Shown here: in pieces, positions 37,146 to 46,546 of the stretch
Layout: every line of letters begins with the position of its first letter
Position numbering within the stretch: the stretch's first letter is position 1
DNA from: Streptomyces sp. NBRC 110611
Lineage (GTDB): Bacteria; Actinomycetota; Actinomycetes; Streptomycetales; Streptomycetaceae
DNA: 64,000 nt
Direction: 5' to 3'
Assembly: GCF_001590865.1 (NCBI RefSeq)
Contig: NZ_BBUY01000011.1
Coordinates: 62,001-126,000, forward strand
The notes under the pieces: model-generated
Seen by the model: the letters and a program-made list of their open reading frames with translations, nothing else
Told to the model about the DNA's origin: nothing
Database searches by the model: none
Made by a program: the position numbers and the translations under genes

Positions 37146-39125
37146 GTGTCGATCCATCCGCAGCACGTTCAGCATGCACACCCCGACGTCACCGCAGGCC
37201 ACATGGTGGTCTGCGGTGACGACGCCCTCGCCCACCGGCTGGCCGCCGAACTACAGGAGATCTACGGCCAGTCGGTGGTACTCGTCACCCCGTCACCCGG
37301 CTCGGCCGGCGGAGCGCGCTCTTCGCCGATGAGCCCGGGCAACGGACGTGTATCGGCACTGCGCGAGCGGTTGACGGCCGCCATGACGCGGACGACCCGT
37401 TCAGAAGCGGGAACCCCGCACACCATGGAGGCTCCCGAACCGGACGAAGCGGTGCTGGCCGAAGCCGGGATCGGACGGGCCGTAGCTCTTGCGCTGGTCT
37501 ATGACGACGACGAGACCAACATCCGGGCCGCGTTGATCGCCCGCCGCCGCAACCCGCGTATCCGGCTCGTCATCCGCCTGTACAACCGCAAGCTCGGCCA
37601 GCATCTGGAAGAACTCCTCGACCAGACCGCCCTGGTCGTCACACCGGGCCTGGATCCGGCGGAGCTGGACGCGTCCACGACGGTGCTCTCCGACGCGGAC
37701 ACCGCGGCTCCGGCCCTGGCCGCCACCGCGGTCGCCGGCAGCAGCAAGGTCGTCCAGGCCGACGGGCTGCTGCTGCGCGCCGCGGAGCGCACCCCGCCCG
37801 GCCGAGGGGAGATCGCCGACCCGGGACTGTGCACCCTCGCGCTCCTCTCGGCGACCACCAGCGACCCGGCGGGCACCGAAGGTTCGGACGGCAGCGGGGA
37901 CGAGGCGCCGCGCCTGCTTCCGGACGACAGCAGTGTGGCCGCCGCCACGGGCCGCGGCACCGTCGTCCTGGAAGCCGTCTCCTACGCCGGCCCCTCGACC
38001 CCCACAGGCCCCCTGGCCGGCCGCTCGGTCTCCCTCGGCTCCCTCTTCTCGCGCCGACTGCGGTGGTCACTCGCCGGAGGGGCCGCCGCCGTCCTCGCGC
38101 TGGCCGTCACCTCGTGGATCGTGACCGGCGACGACCCGCGCCACGCCGCCTACATCACCGTGCTGGACCTGCTCGCCATCGACGACCCCGCCATCGGCGA
38201 GGAGACCGGCCGCCAAGTCCTCCAACTCCTGGCCGGAATCCTCGGCCTGCTGCTCCTGCCCGTCATGGTCGCCGCCGCCATCGAAGCCCTGGGAACCTTC
38301 CGCACCGCCTCCCAGCTGCGCAACCCGCCCCGCGGACTGTCCGGGCACGTCGTCCTCCTGGGGCTGGGCAAGGTCGGCACCCGTGTTCTCGCCCGGCTCC
38401 GGGAACTCGACATCCCCGTCGTCTGCGTCGAGGAGGACCCCGAGGCCCGCGGCCTCACGCTCGCCCGACGGCTGCGGGTGCCGACCGTGATCGGAGACGT
38501 GACGGAAGAAGGCGTCCTGGAGGCCGCGAAGATCCACCGAGCACATGCCCTGCTCGCCCTCACCAGCTCCGACACCACCAACCTCGAAGCCGCCCTGTAC
38601 GCCCGCTCCGTCAAGCCCGATCTGCGGGTGGCGCTGCGCCTGTACGACGACGGCTTCGCCACCGCCGTCTACCGCACCCTCCGCACCGCCCACCCGAGCG
38701 CCCTCACCCGGAGCCGCAGCGTCTCCACCCTCGCCGCGCCCGCCTTCGCCGGGGCCATGATGGGGCGTCAGATCCTCGGTGCCATACCCGTCGAGCGCAG
38801 TGTCCTGCTCATCGCCGCGATCAGGGTGGCCGGCCACGCACAGCTGGAGGGGCGCACCGTGGGCGACGCCTTCCGGCCCGGCGCATGGCGCGTACTCGCC
38901 CTGGACGCCGCCCCGCCGGCCGACCGGCTCCCCGATCTGGCGGCCCCCCGCCGGCACAACGCCGAGGACCAGCCGGCCGGGCTGGTCTGGGACCTGCACC
39001 CCGGCTACGTCCTCCAGCCCCAGGACCGGGTCGTCCTGGCAGCCACCCGCCGAGGCCTGGCCGAACTCCTCAGGCGTCCGGTACCCGGCGGCGTCGACGG
39101 AGCGGGAGACGGAGTGGGAGGGTGA
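37146..39125 (+). CDS. Two-RCK (TrkA_N) membrane protein, channel-like
   Basis: A 659-residue protein with an N-terminal Rossmann/RCK unit (MVVCGDDALAHRLAAEL ... ALVYDDDETNIRAALIARR), a hydrophobic middle (about 300-385) with two to three membrane segments, and a second RCK unit with VVLLGLGKVGTRVLARL and VVCVEEDPEARG, followed by a TrkA_C-like tail. This resembles K+ channels of the RCK type, but the pore region between the helices reads TVLDLLAIDDPA with no TVGYGD filter. Ion selectivity is therefore uncertain. GTG at 37146 has a poor ribosome site; the family N-terminus is variable. Confidence 0.85.
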   Translation: MSIHPQHVQHAHPDVTAGHMVVCGDDALAHRLAAELQEIYGQSVVLVTPSPGSAGGARSSPMSPGNGRVSALRERLTAAMTRTTRSEAGTPHTMEAPEPDEAVLAEAGIGRAVALALVYDDDETNIRAALIARRRNPRIRLVIRLYNRKLGQHLEELLDQTALVVTPGLDPAELDASTTVLSDADTAAPALAATAVAGSSKVVQADGLLLRAAERTPPGRGEIADPGLCTLALLSATTSDPAGTEGSDGSGDEAPRLLPDDSSVAAATGRGTVVLEAVSYAGPSTPTGPLAGRSVSLGSLFSRRLRWSLAGGAAAVLALAVTSWIVTGDDPRHAAYITVLDLLAIDDPAIGEETGRQVLQLLAGILGLLLLPVMVAAAIEALGTFRTASQLRNPPRGLSGHVVLLGLGKVGTRVLARLRELDIPVVCVEEDPEARGLTLARRLRVPTVIGDVTEEGVLEAAKIHRAHALLALTSSDTTNLEAALYARSVKPDLRVALRLYDDGFATAVYRTLRTAHPSALTRSRSVSTLAAPAFAGAMMGRQILGAIPVERSVLLIAAIRVAGHAQLEGRTVGDAFRPGAWRVLALDAAPPADRLPDLAAPRRHNAEDQPAGLVWDLHPGYVLQPQDRVVLAATRRGLAELLRRPVPGGVDGAGDGVGG

Positions 39126-39181
39126 TCACCTCGGGGAAACTCACTGGCGAACGCGGGCTCTCACGGCTGAACATGGTACGC

Positions 39182-39742
39182 ATGAGTGACCAACCCGCAC
39201 GATGGAGCCGGGCAACCATCCACCCCGACATGTGGGCCGACCCGGGGGACGACCCGCGCCACAGCGAAGGAGCCGGCCCGGACGGCGAGCTCGCGACGCT
39301 ACAGGACTTCCTGACGGGCTACCGCATGACGCTGCGGATGAAGTGCGAGGGCCTGGACGCCGAGCAACTGGCGCGCCGGTCGGTTCCGCCGTCGACGATG
39401 TCGCTGCTCGGCCTGCTTCGGCACCTCGCCGAGGTGGAACGGGACTGGCGGAACTGGATCAGTGCCGGTGACCCACTGCCGAGGCTGTACGGCGCGAAGG
39501 ACGCGGACTTCGACGGAGTCGTCGCCGAGCAGGCCGAGGTGGATGCCGCGTACTCCGATCTGGAGCGCGAGCAGGCCGCGACCGATGCCGCGCTGGCCGA
39601 GCACTCGGACCTGGGCGCGCGTCTGGGGAAGGACGGGACCTCGGTTCGGGAACTGATGGTGCACAGGATCGAGGAGTACGCCCGCCACTGCGGGCACGCC
39701 GATCTGTTGCGCGAGCGCATCGACGGCCGGGTGGGCCAGTGA
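39182..39742 (+). CDS. DinB/DUF664 family protein
   Basis: A 186-residue four-helix DinB-like protein, the family that includes mycothiol-dependent transferases. HLAEVERDWRNW and the late EEYARHCGHADLLRER supply the three metal-binding His positions. An in-frame ATG 9 nt earlier is also possible. It is convergent with the FMN reductase gene, 16 nt between stops. A role in thiol-dependent detoxification is inferred from the family. Confidence 0.88.
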   Translation: MSDQPARWSRATIHPDMWADPGDDPRHSEGAGPDGELATLQDFLTGYRMTLRMKCEGLDAEQLARRSVPPSTMSLLGLLRHLAEVERDWRNWISAGDPLPRLYGAKDADFDGVVAEQAEVDAAYSDLEREQAATDAALAEHSDLGARLGKDGTSVRELMVHRIEEYARHCGHADLLRERIDGRVGQ

Positions 39743-39758
39743 GCCAGGGACGGCGGGG

Positions 39759-40523
39759 TCAGCGGTAGTCGGGGTTGGGGAAGTCGAAGCGGCAGCCCGC
39801 CTCCCACTGCGAGCGCTGGTTTCCGTGGGCCGGGATGCCGCCGGCGTCCTTCAGCAGTCGGGCCAGGTGGAGCAGGTTCCACGTCATGAACGTGGTGTTG
39901 CGGTTGGTGAAGTCGTTCTCCGGGCCGCCGGAGCCGGGGTCGAGGTAGGACGGGCCCGGACCGGCTTCGCCCACCCAGGCGGCGTCGGCCTGTGGCGGGA
40001 TGGCGTAGCCGAGGTGCTGGAGGGAGTAGAGGACGTTCATCGCACAGTGTTTGGCGCCGTCCTCGTTCCCGGTGATCAGGCAGCCGCCGACGCGCCCGTA
40101 ATACGCGTACTGGCCCTGGTCGTTGAGGAGGCCGGAGCAGGCGTAGAGCCGCTCGACGACCCGTTTCAGCACGGAGCTGTTGTCGCCGAGCCAGATGGGG
40201 CCGGCCAGGACCAGGATGTCGGCGTCCATGACGCGCGGGTAGAGCACCGGCCATTCGTCGCTGCGCGCCCCGTATTCGGTCATGTCGGGGTAGACGCCAG
40301 GTGCGAGGTCGTGGTCGACGGCACGGAACTCGTCGACGCGCACGCCCTGTTGCTCCATGATGCGGCGGCTGATGTCGACCAGTCCCTCGGTGTTGCTGGT
40401 CTCGGGGGAGGGTTTGAGGGTGCAGTTGATGAACAGCGCGCGCAGGTCCTCGTAGCGGCGGCCGGGGCCAGTGTCGTCGCAGCCGGCGGCCGTGGAGGGG
40501 GCTGGGGTGGCGGAGTGGGCCAT
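39759..40523 (-). CDS. Flavodoxin-fold NADPH-dependent FMN reductase
   Basis: A 254-residue flavoprotein. INCTLKPSPETSNTEGLV is the FMN-phosphate loop, VLAGPIWLGDNSSVLKRV the second flavin contact and GCLITGNEDGAKHC the third. It should reduce FMN or quinones with NAD(P)H. It lies 10 nt downstream of the secreted-protein gene on the same strand, so it may be cotranscribed with the multicopper oxidase unit. Confidence 0.88.
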   Translation of the reverse strand: MAHSATPAPSTAAGCDDTGPGRRYEDLRALFINCTLKPSPETSNTEGLVDISRRIMEQQGVRVDEFRAVDHDLAPGVYPDMTEYGARSDEWPVLYPRVMDADILVLAGPIWLGDNSSVLKRVVERLYACSGLLNDQGQYAYYGRVGGCLITGNEDGAKHCAMNVLYSLQHLGYAIPPQADAAWVGEAGPGPSYLDPGSGGPENDFTNRNTTFMTWNLLHLARLLKDAGGIPAHGNQRSQWEAGCRFDFPNPDYR

Positions 40524-40533
40524 GGGGATCCGT

Positions 40534-41097
40534 TCACGGTGGGGAGGGCAGGCTGCTCTGCGGCGTGTCGACGAGCAGGGTGAGGACGTAGGTGACCGGG
40601 TGGGTCGAGGGCAGGCCGATGTCCTCCGGGCGGGCCAGGTCCGGTTCGGCGCGGAGGCAGAGGGCGACCGGACCGTGGCCGCTGACGGTGTAGTCGAAGG
40701 TCTGGAGATCGCTGAAGCCGGCGATGCGGCCTTCGTTGGGGAGGCGCCCGTGGCCGGTGAGGGTGCTGTGTGCGCGGTGCGGAAGCCTATCGGCGGTGCC
40801 GGTGGGATGGCAGTCCGGGCCGGTATGCGGCTTCCACTGGGCGGGACCGCCCGGGAGCTGGATCTGGACGCGGGCGCCGTCGGGGACGCTCTGCGGGCGC
40901 CAGGTGCCGTTCCACCACCACAGGTTGTCGTGGTGTACCTGGGTGAACACGTAGGGGTGCCGGTGAGTGCCGGGATCGGCGGGGACGGCTGTGAGCGGTG
41001 GCGGTGGCGGGGGATCGGCGGTGGGACCCGCTGTGGCGGGTGCGGGGATCTGGAGGAGGCCGGCCAGGACGGCGACGGCTGCGAGGCGGCGGCTCAT
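40534..41097 (-). CDS. Secreted protein of unknown function linked to multicopper oxidase
   Basis: A 187-residue exported protein: a signal peptide (MSRRLAAVAVLAGLLQIPAP), a Pro-rich linker, then a Trp-rich domain (DNLWWWNGTWRPQ, PGGPAQWKPHTG) with two Cys and a C-terminal beta-rich half. I do not recognise the family. The start overlaps the multicopper oxidase stop as ATGA, so they are translationally coupled and the protein probably works with that oxidase outside the cell. Confidence 0.75.
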   Translation of the reverse strand: MSRRLAAVAVLAGLLQIPAPATAGPTADPPPPPPLTAVPADPGTHRHPYVFTQVHHDNLWWWNGTWRPQSVPDGARVQIQLPGGPAQWKPHTGPDCHPTGTADRLPHRAHSTLTGHGRLPNEGRIAGFSDLQTFDYTVSGHGPVALCLRAEPDLARPEDIGLPSTHPVTYVLTLLVDTPQSSLPSPP

Positions 41098-42696
41098 CGG
41101 GCTGCGCCGCCGGCGCGGGACGGGTTGCCGGGGGTGCCGGGGGGCGGGTTGATGAGGAGGTTGCCCATCATGCCGTTGTCCTCGTGGGGGAGGATGTGGC
41201 AGTGGTAGACGGTCTTGCCGGGCGCGTCGGGCCTGAAGTACGTGCGCAGGGTGAACTCCCCGTTGGGCGGGACGCGGAAGGTGTCCCACCAGATGTCCGG
41301 GTCGGTCTGCCAGGTGGTGTCCCCGGGCGGGATGCCCTTGACGTCGATGACCTGGAACGGGTTGACGTGGATGTGCATCGGGTGCTGGAAGACGTCGGTG
41401 ACGTTGACGAACCGCCACTCCTCCACCGTCCCGGCCTCGACTTCCGTGTCGATGCGGTCCGCGTCGAAGAGCTTGCCGTCGATGAAGAAGCGCACGCCGG
41501 CTCCGGACGCACCGGAGATGTCGCCGGTGAGGGTCAGGGTGCGGCGGCGGGCGACCGGCAGAGCGGGCATACGCGGGGGTTCGACCAGGCGGTGCGGGAT
41601 GGCGCCGGACGTCTTCCGGCCGGTGACCTCCAGGGTGCCCAGTTCGATGGTGGGGCGGGGGCCGCCGGGGTGACCCTGGTCGTAGGGCCGCGTAGATGCG
41701 GTACCGGCCCGGGGCGCCGCCGCGTACGACGAACTCGGCGCGGTTGCCGGAGCCCAGCATGAGGTGGGGCACCGGCCGGGTGTGCCCGAAGGGGATGCCG
41801 TCCTGCCCGATCCAGTGCAGCGTGTGGCCCTCGACGTGCAGCCACATCGACCGGTGCGGTGCCGCGTTGAGTACCCGCCACCGCTGGGTCTCGCCGGGCC
41901 TGAGGGAGACGGTGGGCCGTAGTCGGCCGTTGAGCGGGAACTGCATCCGGCTGGGCACGGCCGGGAGCGTGGTGAACGGATCATCGCCGCCCGTGGGCAG
42001 GATGAGTGCGGTGGGGTTCTCGCCGTTGCCGTCGAGGCGGAGGGCGTTGATGACGATGGTCCGCTCGCGCATGTCGGCGATCTCGGGCACGCGGTCGACG
42101 GCGCCCTCGACCACGATCGGGCCGGCCAGTCCGGACCACGCCTGGTGGGTGGTGGAGCCGTGGTAGTGCGGGTGGTACCAGAACAGGCCCGTCGGCTGGT
42201 CCTCGGGCACGTCGTAGACGTACTGGTGGGACTGGAGCGGGGCGACGGTCACGTAGATGTTGTCCGCCTGGCCGGCCGGGGAGACCTGGAGTCCGTGGGT
42301 GTGCAGATTGATGGTGACGGCCTGCTGGAGCAGCGCGCTGTCGTCCATGGCCACCGGCACGCCGGTGTTCACCATCCGGTTGCGCAGCAGGATGCGGACG
42401 CTGTCACCGGGGCGGATCCGCAGGAGTTCGCCGGGCAGACGACCGTTGTAGGTGTCCAGGTGCAGCCGCTGCCCGCCCACGGTGGGGCGGGTGGTGGCCA
42501 CGGTCAGGGTGTGCTCCAGCAGACCGGCGCGACTGCGGACCTCGGGCAGATCGGGCAGCGGCGGCCCGTCCACGGCCCGTCCGCTCGTGCCCGTTCCGGG
42601 GACGGCCCCGGTGAAGGCGGTCAGCGTGGCGCCCGTACCGACACCGCCCAGTCCGCGCAGCACGCTGCGCCGCGCGATGCTCCGGGCATGATTCAT
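41094..42696 (-). pseudogene. Multicopper oxidase (laccase-like), frameshifted
   Basis: About 534 residues with a twin-arginine signal (ARRSVLRGLGG) and all four copper-binding motifs: INLHTHG, WYHPHYHG, HPMHIHVNPF and HCHILPHEDNGM. The reading frame breaks near 41685-41687. Up to there the frame reads GRYRIYAAL; removing one base from the GGG run (CCC in the coding strand) restores AAYDQGHPGGPRPTIEL and the rest of the enzyme. This may be a one-base sequence error or a recent mutation. If intact, it would be an exported phenol or metal oxidase. Its stop overlaps the next gene. Confidence 0.85.
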
Positions 42697-42879
42697 CCCT
42701 GCGCTCCCGTACGTCTCGGTAGCTCTCATATGACGGGATGACTGCCCCGCGGCCGGCGCGATCGCTTTCCGAAACGCCGGGCATTCCCCCAGGCGGGCGT
42801 CCCGTATGCCCAAGAAGGGGGGAAGCGGCGACGCGCCGGCGCTCTCGGCCTCACCAGCGCTTGCTCAGGCCCGCGGCGC

Positions 42880-44178
42880 TCAGGCCAGGGCGAAGTAGCG
42901 CAGCCAGAGGTAACCGGCGGAGAGCAGCACGGTGGCGGCGGTCACGACGAGGCCGTACTTGGTGAACTGCCAGAAGGAGATGGGCTGGCGGTTGCGTTCG
43001 GCGATGCCGAGGACGACGACGTTGGCGGAGGCGCCGATGGCGGTCGCGTTGCCGCCGAGATCCGCCCCCAGGGCGAGGGCCCACCACATGACGTGATCGC
43101 CGGCACCGCCCATGGCGTCTACGAGGTCCTGGGTCACGGGCGCCATGGTGGCGACGTAGGGGATGTTGTCGACGATGCCGGAGAGGGCGGCGGAGGCTCC
43201 GAGCAGGACCATGGACCCGCCGGCCTCGTTGCCGCCGATGGCGTCGGCGAGGCCGTTCGCGACCTGCTTGATGACGCCGGTGTCGATCAGCCCGCCGATC
43301 ATGATGAAGAGACCGGCGAAGAAGGCGAGTGTGGGCCATTCGACCTCGCCCAGGACCTCGCCGGTCTCCACGGCGGAGATCGCGACGAGCAGCCCCGCCC
43401 CGAGCAGGGCGACGACGCTGGGCTCGTAGTGCAGCACGGGGTGCAGGACGAAGCCGGCCACCACCAGGGCCAGGACGACCAGGCCCTGTACGAGCAGCCG
43501 CGGGTGCTCGATGGCTTCGCGCTCTTCGAGCGCCATGATGTCGGCGGCGCGGTCCTCGTCGTAGACGAAGGTCTTGCGGAACAGGAACCGGCACACCGCG
43601 ATCAGGACGACTATCAGGACCGCGCTCAGCGGCGCGAGGTGGACGAGGAAGTCGTTGAAGGTCAGCCCGGCCCGGCTGGCGATGATGATGTTCGGCGGGT
43701 CGCCGACGAGGGTCGCGGTGCCGCCGATGTTGGAGGCGAGGACCTCGGCGATCAGGAACGGCGCCGCGGGCAGCCCGAGCCGCTCGCACACCAGCAGGGT
43801 GACCGGGGCGATCAGCAGCACCGTGGTGACGTTGTCCAGCAGTGCCGAGGCGACGGCGGTGATGACTATCAGCATGGCCATCACCCGGAACGGTCTGGCC
43901 CGGGCTCTCTTGACCGACCAGATGGCGAGGTATTCGAAGAGTCCGGTCTTCTTGAGTACGCCGACGATCATCATCATGCCCATCAGCAGGAAGATGACGT
44001 TCCAGTCGACGCCCGAGTCCTCGGAGTAGAAGGCGGAGACATCGTCGGTGGCGCCGATGGCGAGCATCAGGCCGGCGCCGCCGAGGGCGGCCGCGACGCG
44101 GTGGATCTTCTCACTGATGATCAGGGCGTAGGTGCCGAAGAAGACGACGATCGCCGCCCAGCTGTGCCAGTCGTTCAT
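42880..44178 (-). CDS. ArsB/NhaD-family ion transporter
   Basis: A 432-residue membrane protein with about 11 hydrophobic segments. VDWNVIFLLMGMMMIVGVL, LLDNVTTVLLIAPVTLL and NIGGTATLVGDPPNIIIAS are family signatures for the ArsB/NhaD group (Na+/H+ antiport or anion efflux). No arsenic genes are adjacent, and the Na+/H+ antiporter upstream favours sodium. ATG at 44178 has GGAGCGAC upstream. It starts 13 nt after the CBS protein gene, so the CBS protein may gate it. Confidence 0.9.
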   Translation of the reverse strand: MNDWHSWAAIVVFFGTYALIISEKIHRVAAALGGAGLMLAIGATDDVSAFYSEDSGVDWNVIFLLMGMMMIVGVLKKTGLFEYLAIWSVKRARARPFRVMAMLIVITAVASALLDNVTTVLLIAPVTLLVCERLGLPAAPFLIAEVLASNIGGTATLVGDPPNIIIASRAGLTFNDFLVHLAPLSAVLIVVLIAVCRFLFRKTFVYDEDRAADIMALEEREAIEHPRLLVQGLVVLALVVAGFVLHPVLHYEPSVVALLGAGLLVAISAVETGEVLGEVEWPTLAFFAGLFIMIGGLIDTGVIKQVANGLADAIGGNEAGGSMVLLGASAALSGIVDNIPYVATMAPVTQDLVDAMGGAGDHVMWWALALGADLGGNATAIGASANVVVLGIAERNRQPISFWQFTKYGLVVTAATVLLSAGYLWLRYFALA

Positions 44179-44191
44179 GTCGCTCCAAGGT

Positions 44192-44653
44192 CTATCCGGC
44201 GGACTGCAGGAGGCGGTTGAGCAGGTGCGCGGCGGTGATGACGCCGAGCAGGTGGATGCCGTCGTCATCGCGGTCGGCGACGGCCACCAGCGGGCTGCGG
44301 GTGATGGCCATGAGGGCGGCGACCTCGATGGCGGTGTCATCGGGTGCGGCGATCGGGGGCGGCGCCGCGGAGTGGGGAAGACAGTCGCCCACCTGGCGGC
44401 CGCGCAGGTTGTCGCAGAGGCGGTCGGCGTGCTTCTCGTCGATGACGGCGGCCAGGGTGGGGTCCTCGATCACATAGGCCGGGACCAGCACCTTGATGAG
44501 CTGGGAGGCGGGCAGGATCGCCTGCGGCTCGTCGTTGTCGTCCAGGACGAGCAGACCGGGCAGCTTGTGCTCGGCCATCAGCCGCGCCGCGGCCACGGCG
44601 TCGGTGGTCAGGCGGACGGATTCGTAGTCCTGGGCCAGGTCGCGTGCGCGCAC
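44192..44653 (-). CDS. Small two-CBS-domain protein
   Basis: A 153-residue Bateman module with no other domain. First CBS: ESVRLTTDAVAAARLMAEHKLPGLLVLDD; second: IAAPDDTAIEVAALMAITRSPLVAVAD. It probably senses adenine nucleotides or ionic strength. GTG at 44653 follows GAGGAAGG by 7 nt. Its close coupling to the NhaD-type gene suggests regulation of that transporter. Confidence 0.87.
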   Translation of the reverse strand: MRARDLAQDYESVRLTTDAVAAARLMAEHKLPGLLVLDDNDEPQAILPASQLIKVLVPAYVIEDPTLAAVIDEKHADRLCDNLRGRQVGDCLPHSAAPPPIAAPDDTAIEVAALMAITRSPLVAVADRDDDGIHLLGVITAAHLLNRLLQSAG

Positions 44654-44892
44654 AGTGGGCCTTCCTCATACAGGGGGAGCGGGCCGGAACTCGGCGGGGA
44701 CAGCACGGCGGAGGGGAGAGGCCTCTGCCGTACGGACAGGGCGGTCGTGATCCGCCGCAGAAGTGATCCAGCAGGCGGTCGGATCCTGTTCGACCGCCTC
44801 GCGGGCAGCCGGACAGGCATCGTCGTCGGCCGGCACGGGCGCACACGGACGGACAGCGCTGTGCCGCCCGCGTGCGCACAAGGCCGAATCCC

Positions 44893-46152
44893 CTACTCGC
44901 GTCCCGTTGCGCCGACGGCGGGCACCGGGTCGCGGTCGCGGTGTCGAACCTTCCGCGCCTCGTCATTGTCGTCGGGTATGCCGACGAGGTCGTCGACGTG
45001 GAACATGCGGGCGATCGGCACATCCGTGCTGCTGTGCGCGACGATCGAGAAGGCGATGCACACCGCGATGAGGGTGAACGCCTCCTGGCCCTGGGGAATC
45101 CCGGCCTGCAGGACCAGCAGGCCGTAGACGACGGACGCGAAGCCCTTCGGCCCGAACCATGCCGCGGTCAGCTTCTCCCGTCGCGTGAAGCGCGTACCGA
45201 TCAGGGACAGCAGCAGCGAGGCAGGACGGATCAGGATGATCGCCAGCACGACCGCCGCATAGCCGCCCAGCGACAGGTCCGCGAACAGACGCGGTGTCAG
45301 CAGCGCGCCGAAGACCAGCAGCGCCGCGAACTTGGCCAGCTCCGCCAGCGCCTCCCCGAGCGGCTCGAACGCCTCCTTCGCCTCCGGGGAGACGTGTACC
45401 AGCACCGCCCCGGCGGAGAACGCGGCGAGGTAGGGGTTGGCGTGGGTGAGGTGGCAGGCGGCGTAGAGGATCACGCCGATGGCCAGCGGCAGCAGCGGCT
45501 GCAGCTTGGGCTCCGCACCCAGCAGCCGCAGCCGTACCACCTGGGAGACCAGCAGCGGTCCCACGATGCCGAAGCCCAGGCCCATGGCCAGCTCCAGGGC
45601 GATCCCGGAGGCGTCCACCGACGCGTGGGCCCCGGTGGACGCGGCCGCGATCAGGATCAGTACGACCGGAAGTGCCAGGCCGTCGTTGATGCCGCTCTCC
45701 ACGTTCAGCAACTGACGGAGTTTGGCGGGGACCTCCTTGCGCCCGACGATCGCGGAGGCGAAGACCGGGTCGGTGGGCGCGAGTACCGCCCCGACGAGGA
45801 AGGACGTCGTCCAGTCGAGCCCCACCAGGAAGTGGGTGATCAGAGCCATCCCGACGAAGGCGAGCGGCATCCCCAGACCCAGCGCACGGGCCGGGTTCTT
45901 CCAGTTGGCACGCAGCTTGGGGAAGGAGACGTGCATGCCGTCGGTGAACAGCACGGCGAACAGGGCGAGGTCCGCCGTCACGGACACGATCTCGCTGTCC
46001 GGAGTGATGTGGATCAGGCCGAGAGCCCCGTCGCTGACCAGCGCCCCGCCGACGAGGAAGAGGAAGGTGGTGGACAGGACGGTACGGGCGGCGAGCCCGG
46101 AGAGGAGAACCGCGATGAGCAGTGCGACGCCGAAGACAGCGACGAGCACCAT
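44893..46152 (-). CDS. Cation:proton antiporter (CPA1/NhaP-like)
   Basis: A 419-residue antiporter with about 12 hydrophobic segments. The transport core is visible in GAVLAPTDPVFASAIV and LLNVESGINDGLALP, the family's Asp-bearing segments. The C-terminus is a short charged tail (DDLVGIPDDNDEARK). It exchanges Na+ or K+ for H+ and should protect against alkaline or salt stress. It is divergent from putP and upstream of the CBS/NhaD pair, making a sodium-handling cluster. Confidence 0.92.
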   Translation of the reverse strand: MVLVAVFGVALLIAVLLSGLAARTVLSTTFLFLVGGALVSDGALGLIHITPDSEIVSVTADLALFAVLFTDGMHVSFPKLRANWKNPARALGLGMPLAFVGMALITHFLVGLDWTTSFLVGAVLAPTDPVFASAIVGRKEVPAKLRQLLNVESGINDGLALPVVLILIAAASTGAHASVDASGIALELAMGLGFGIVGPLLVSQVVRLRLLGAEPKLQPLLPLAIGVILYAACHLTHANPYLAAFSAGAVLVHVSPEAKEAFEPLGEALAELAKFAALLVFGALLTPRLFADLSLGGYAAVVLAIILIRPASLLLSLIGTRFTRREKLTAAWFGPKGFASVVYGLLVLQAGIPQGQEAFTLIAVCIAFSIVAHSSTDVPIARMFHVDDLVGIPDDNDEARKVRHRDRDPVPAVGATGRE

Positions 46153-46546
46153 GAGACGAACCCCCGATCGGTTACCAGATCAACTGTTTGTTGACCGCCG
46201 ACCAGACTTCCCGGCTCACCACCCGCAAACTTACACGACTCTTACGCTTTGTTGACACAGTCTTCGCGCTTGCGCGTGCCGTTCGGCGGCGCGGCTTGCC
46301 AGGAGATCTGCGAAAACCCTGACGCTGACGACGGCCGATCCGTATCGTCAGCGAACGCCGGCGCATTCCCGCCCCGAGCGCACCTCCGTGACCACTCACC
46401 CCCACGCGACCGCCCACCCTCCCCACGCGACGACTCGCCCTGACACCACGACTCGTCCTCACGCCACGACCCGACTCACCCGTCACTCGCGCGATCACTC
46501 CCGGGCCCTTGCCGCCACCCACAGTTGCCGATATCGAGGAGCAGCG
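46153..46546. promoter_or_regulatory. Divergent antiporter/putP promoter with C-rich degenerate repeats
   Basis: A 394-bp gap. The left part (46165-46260) is AT-richer and can hold the antiporter promoter. From about 46388 to 46495 one strand is C-rich with degenerate CACGACTCGCCC-type units (CACGCGACGACTCGCC, CACGACTCGTCC, CACGACCCGACT). It stays open in the putP frame, encoding a Thr/His/Arg run, but the real putP start has its own AGGAG, so this is probably leader DNA. Confidence 0.5.

Noticed and set aside
37829..39742. Long plus-strand frame that would fuse an Arg/Pro-rich protein to DUF664
   Set aside because: The first two-thirds lie out of frame within the RCK gene; only the DUF664 part after 39182 is real.
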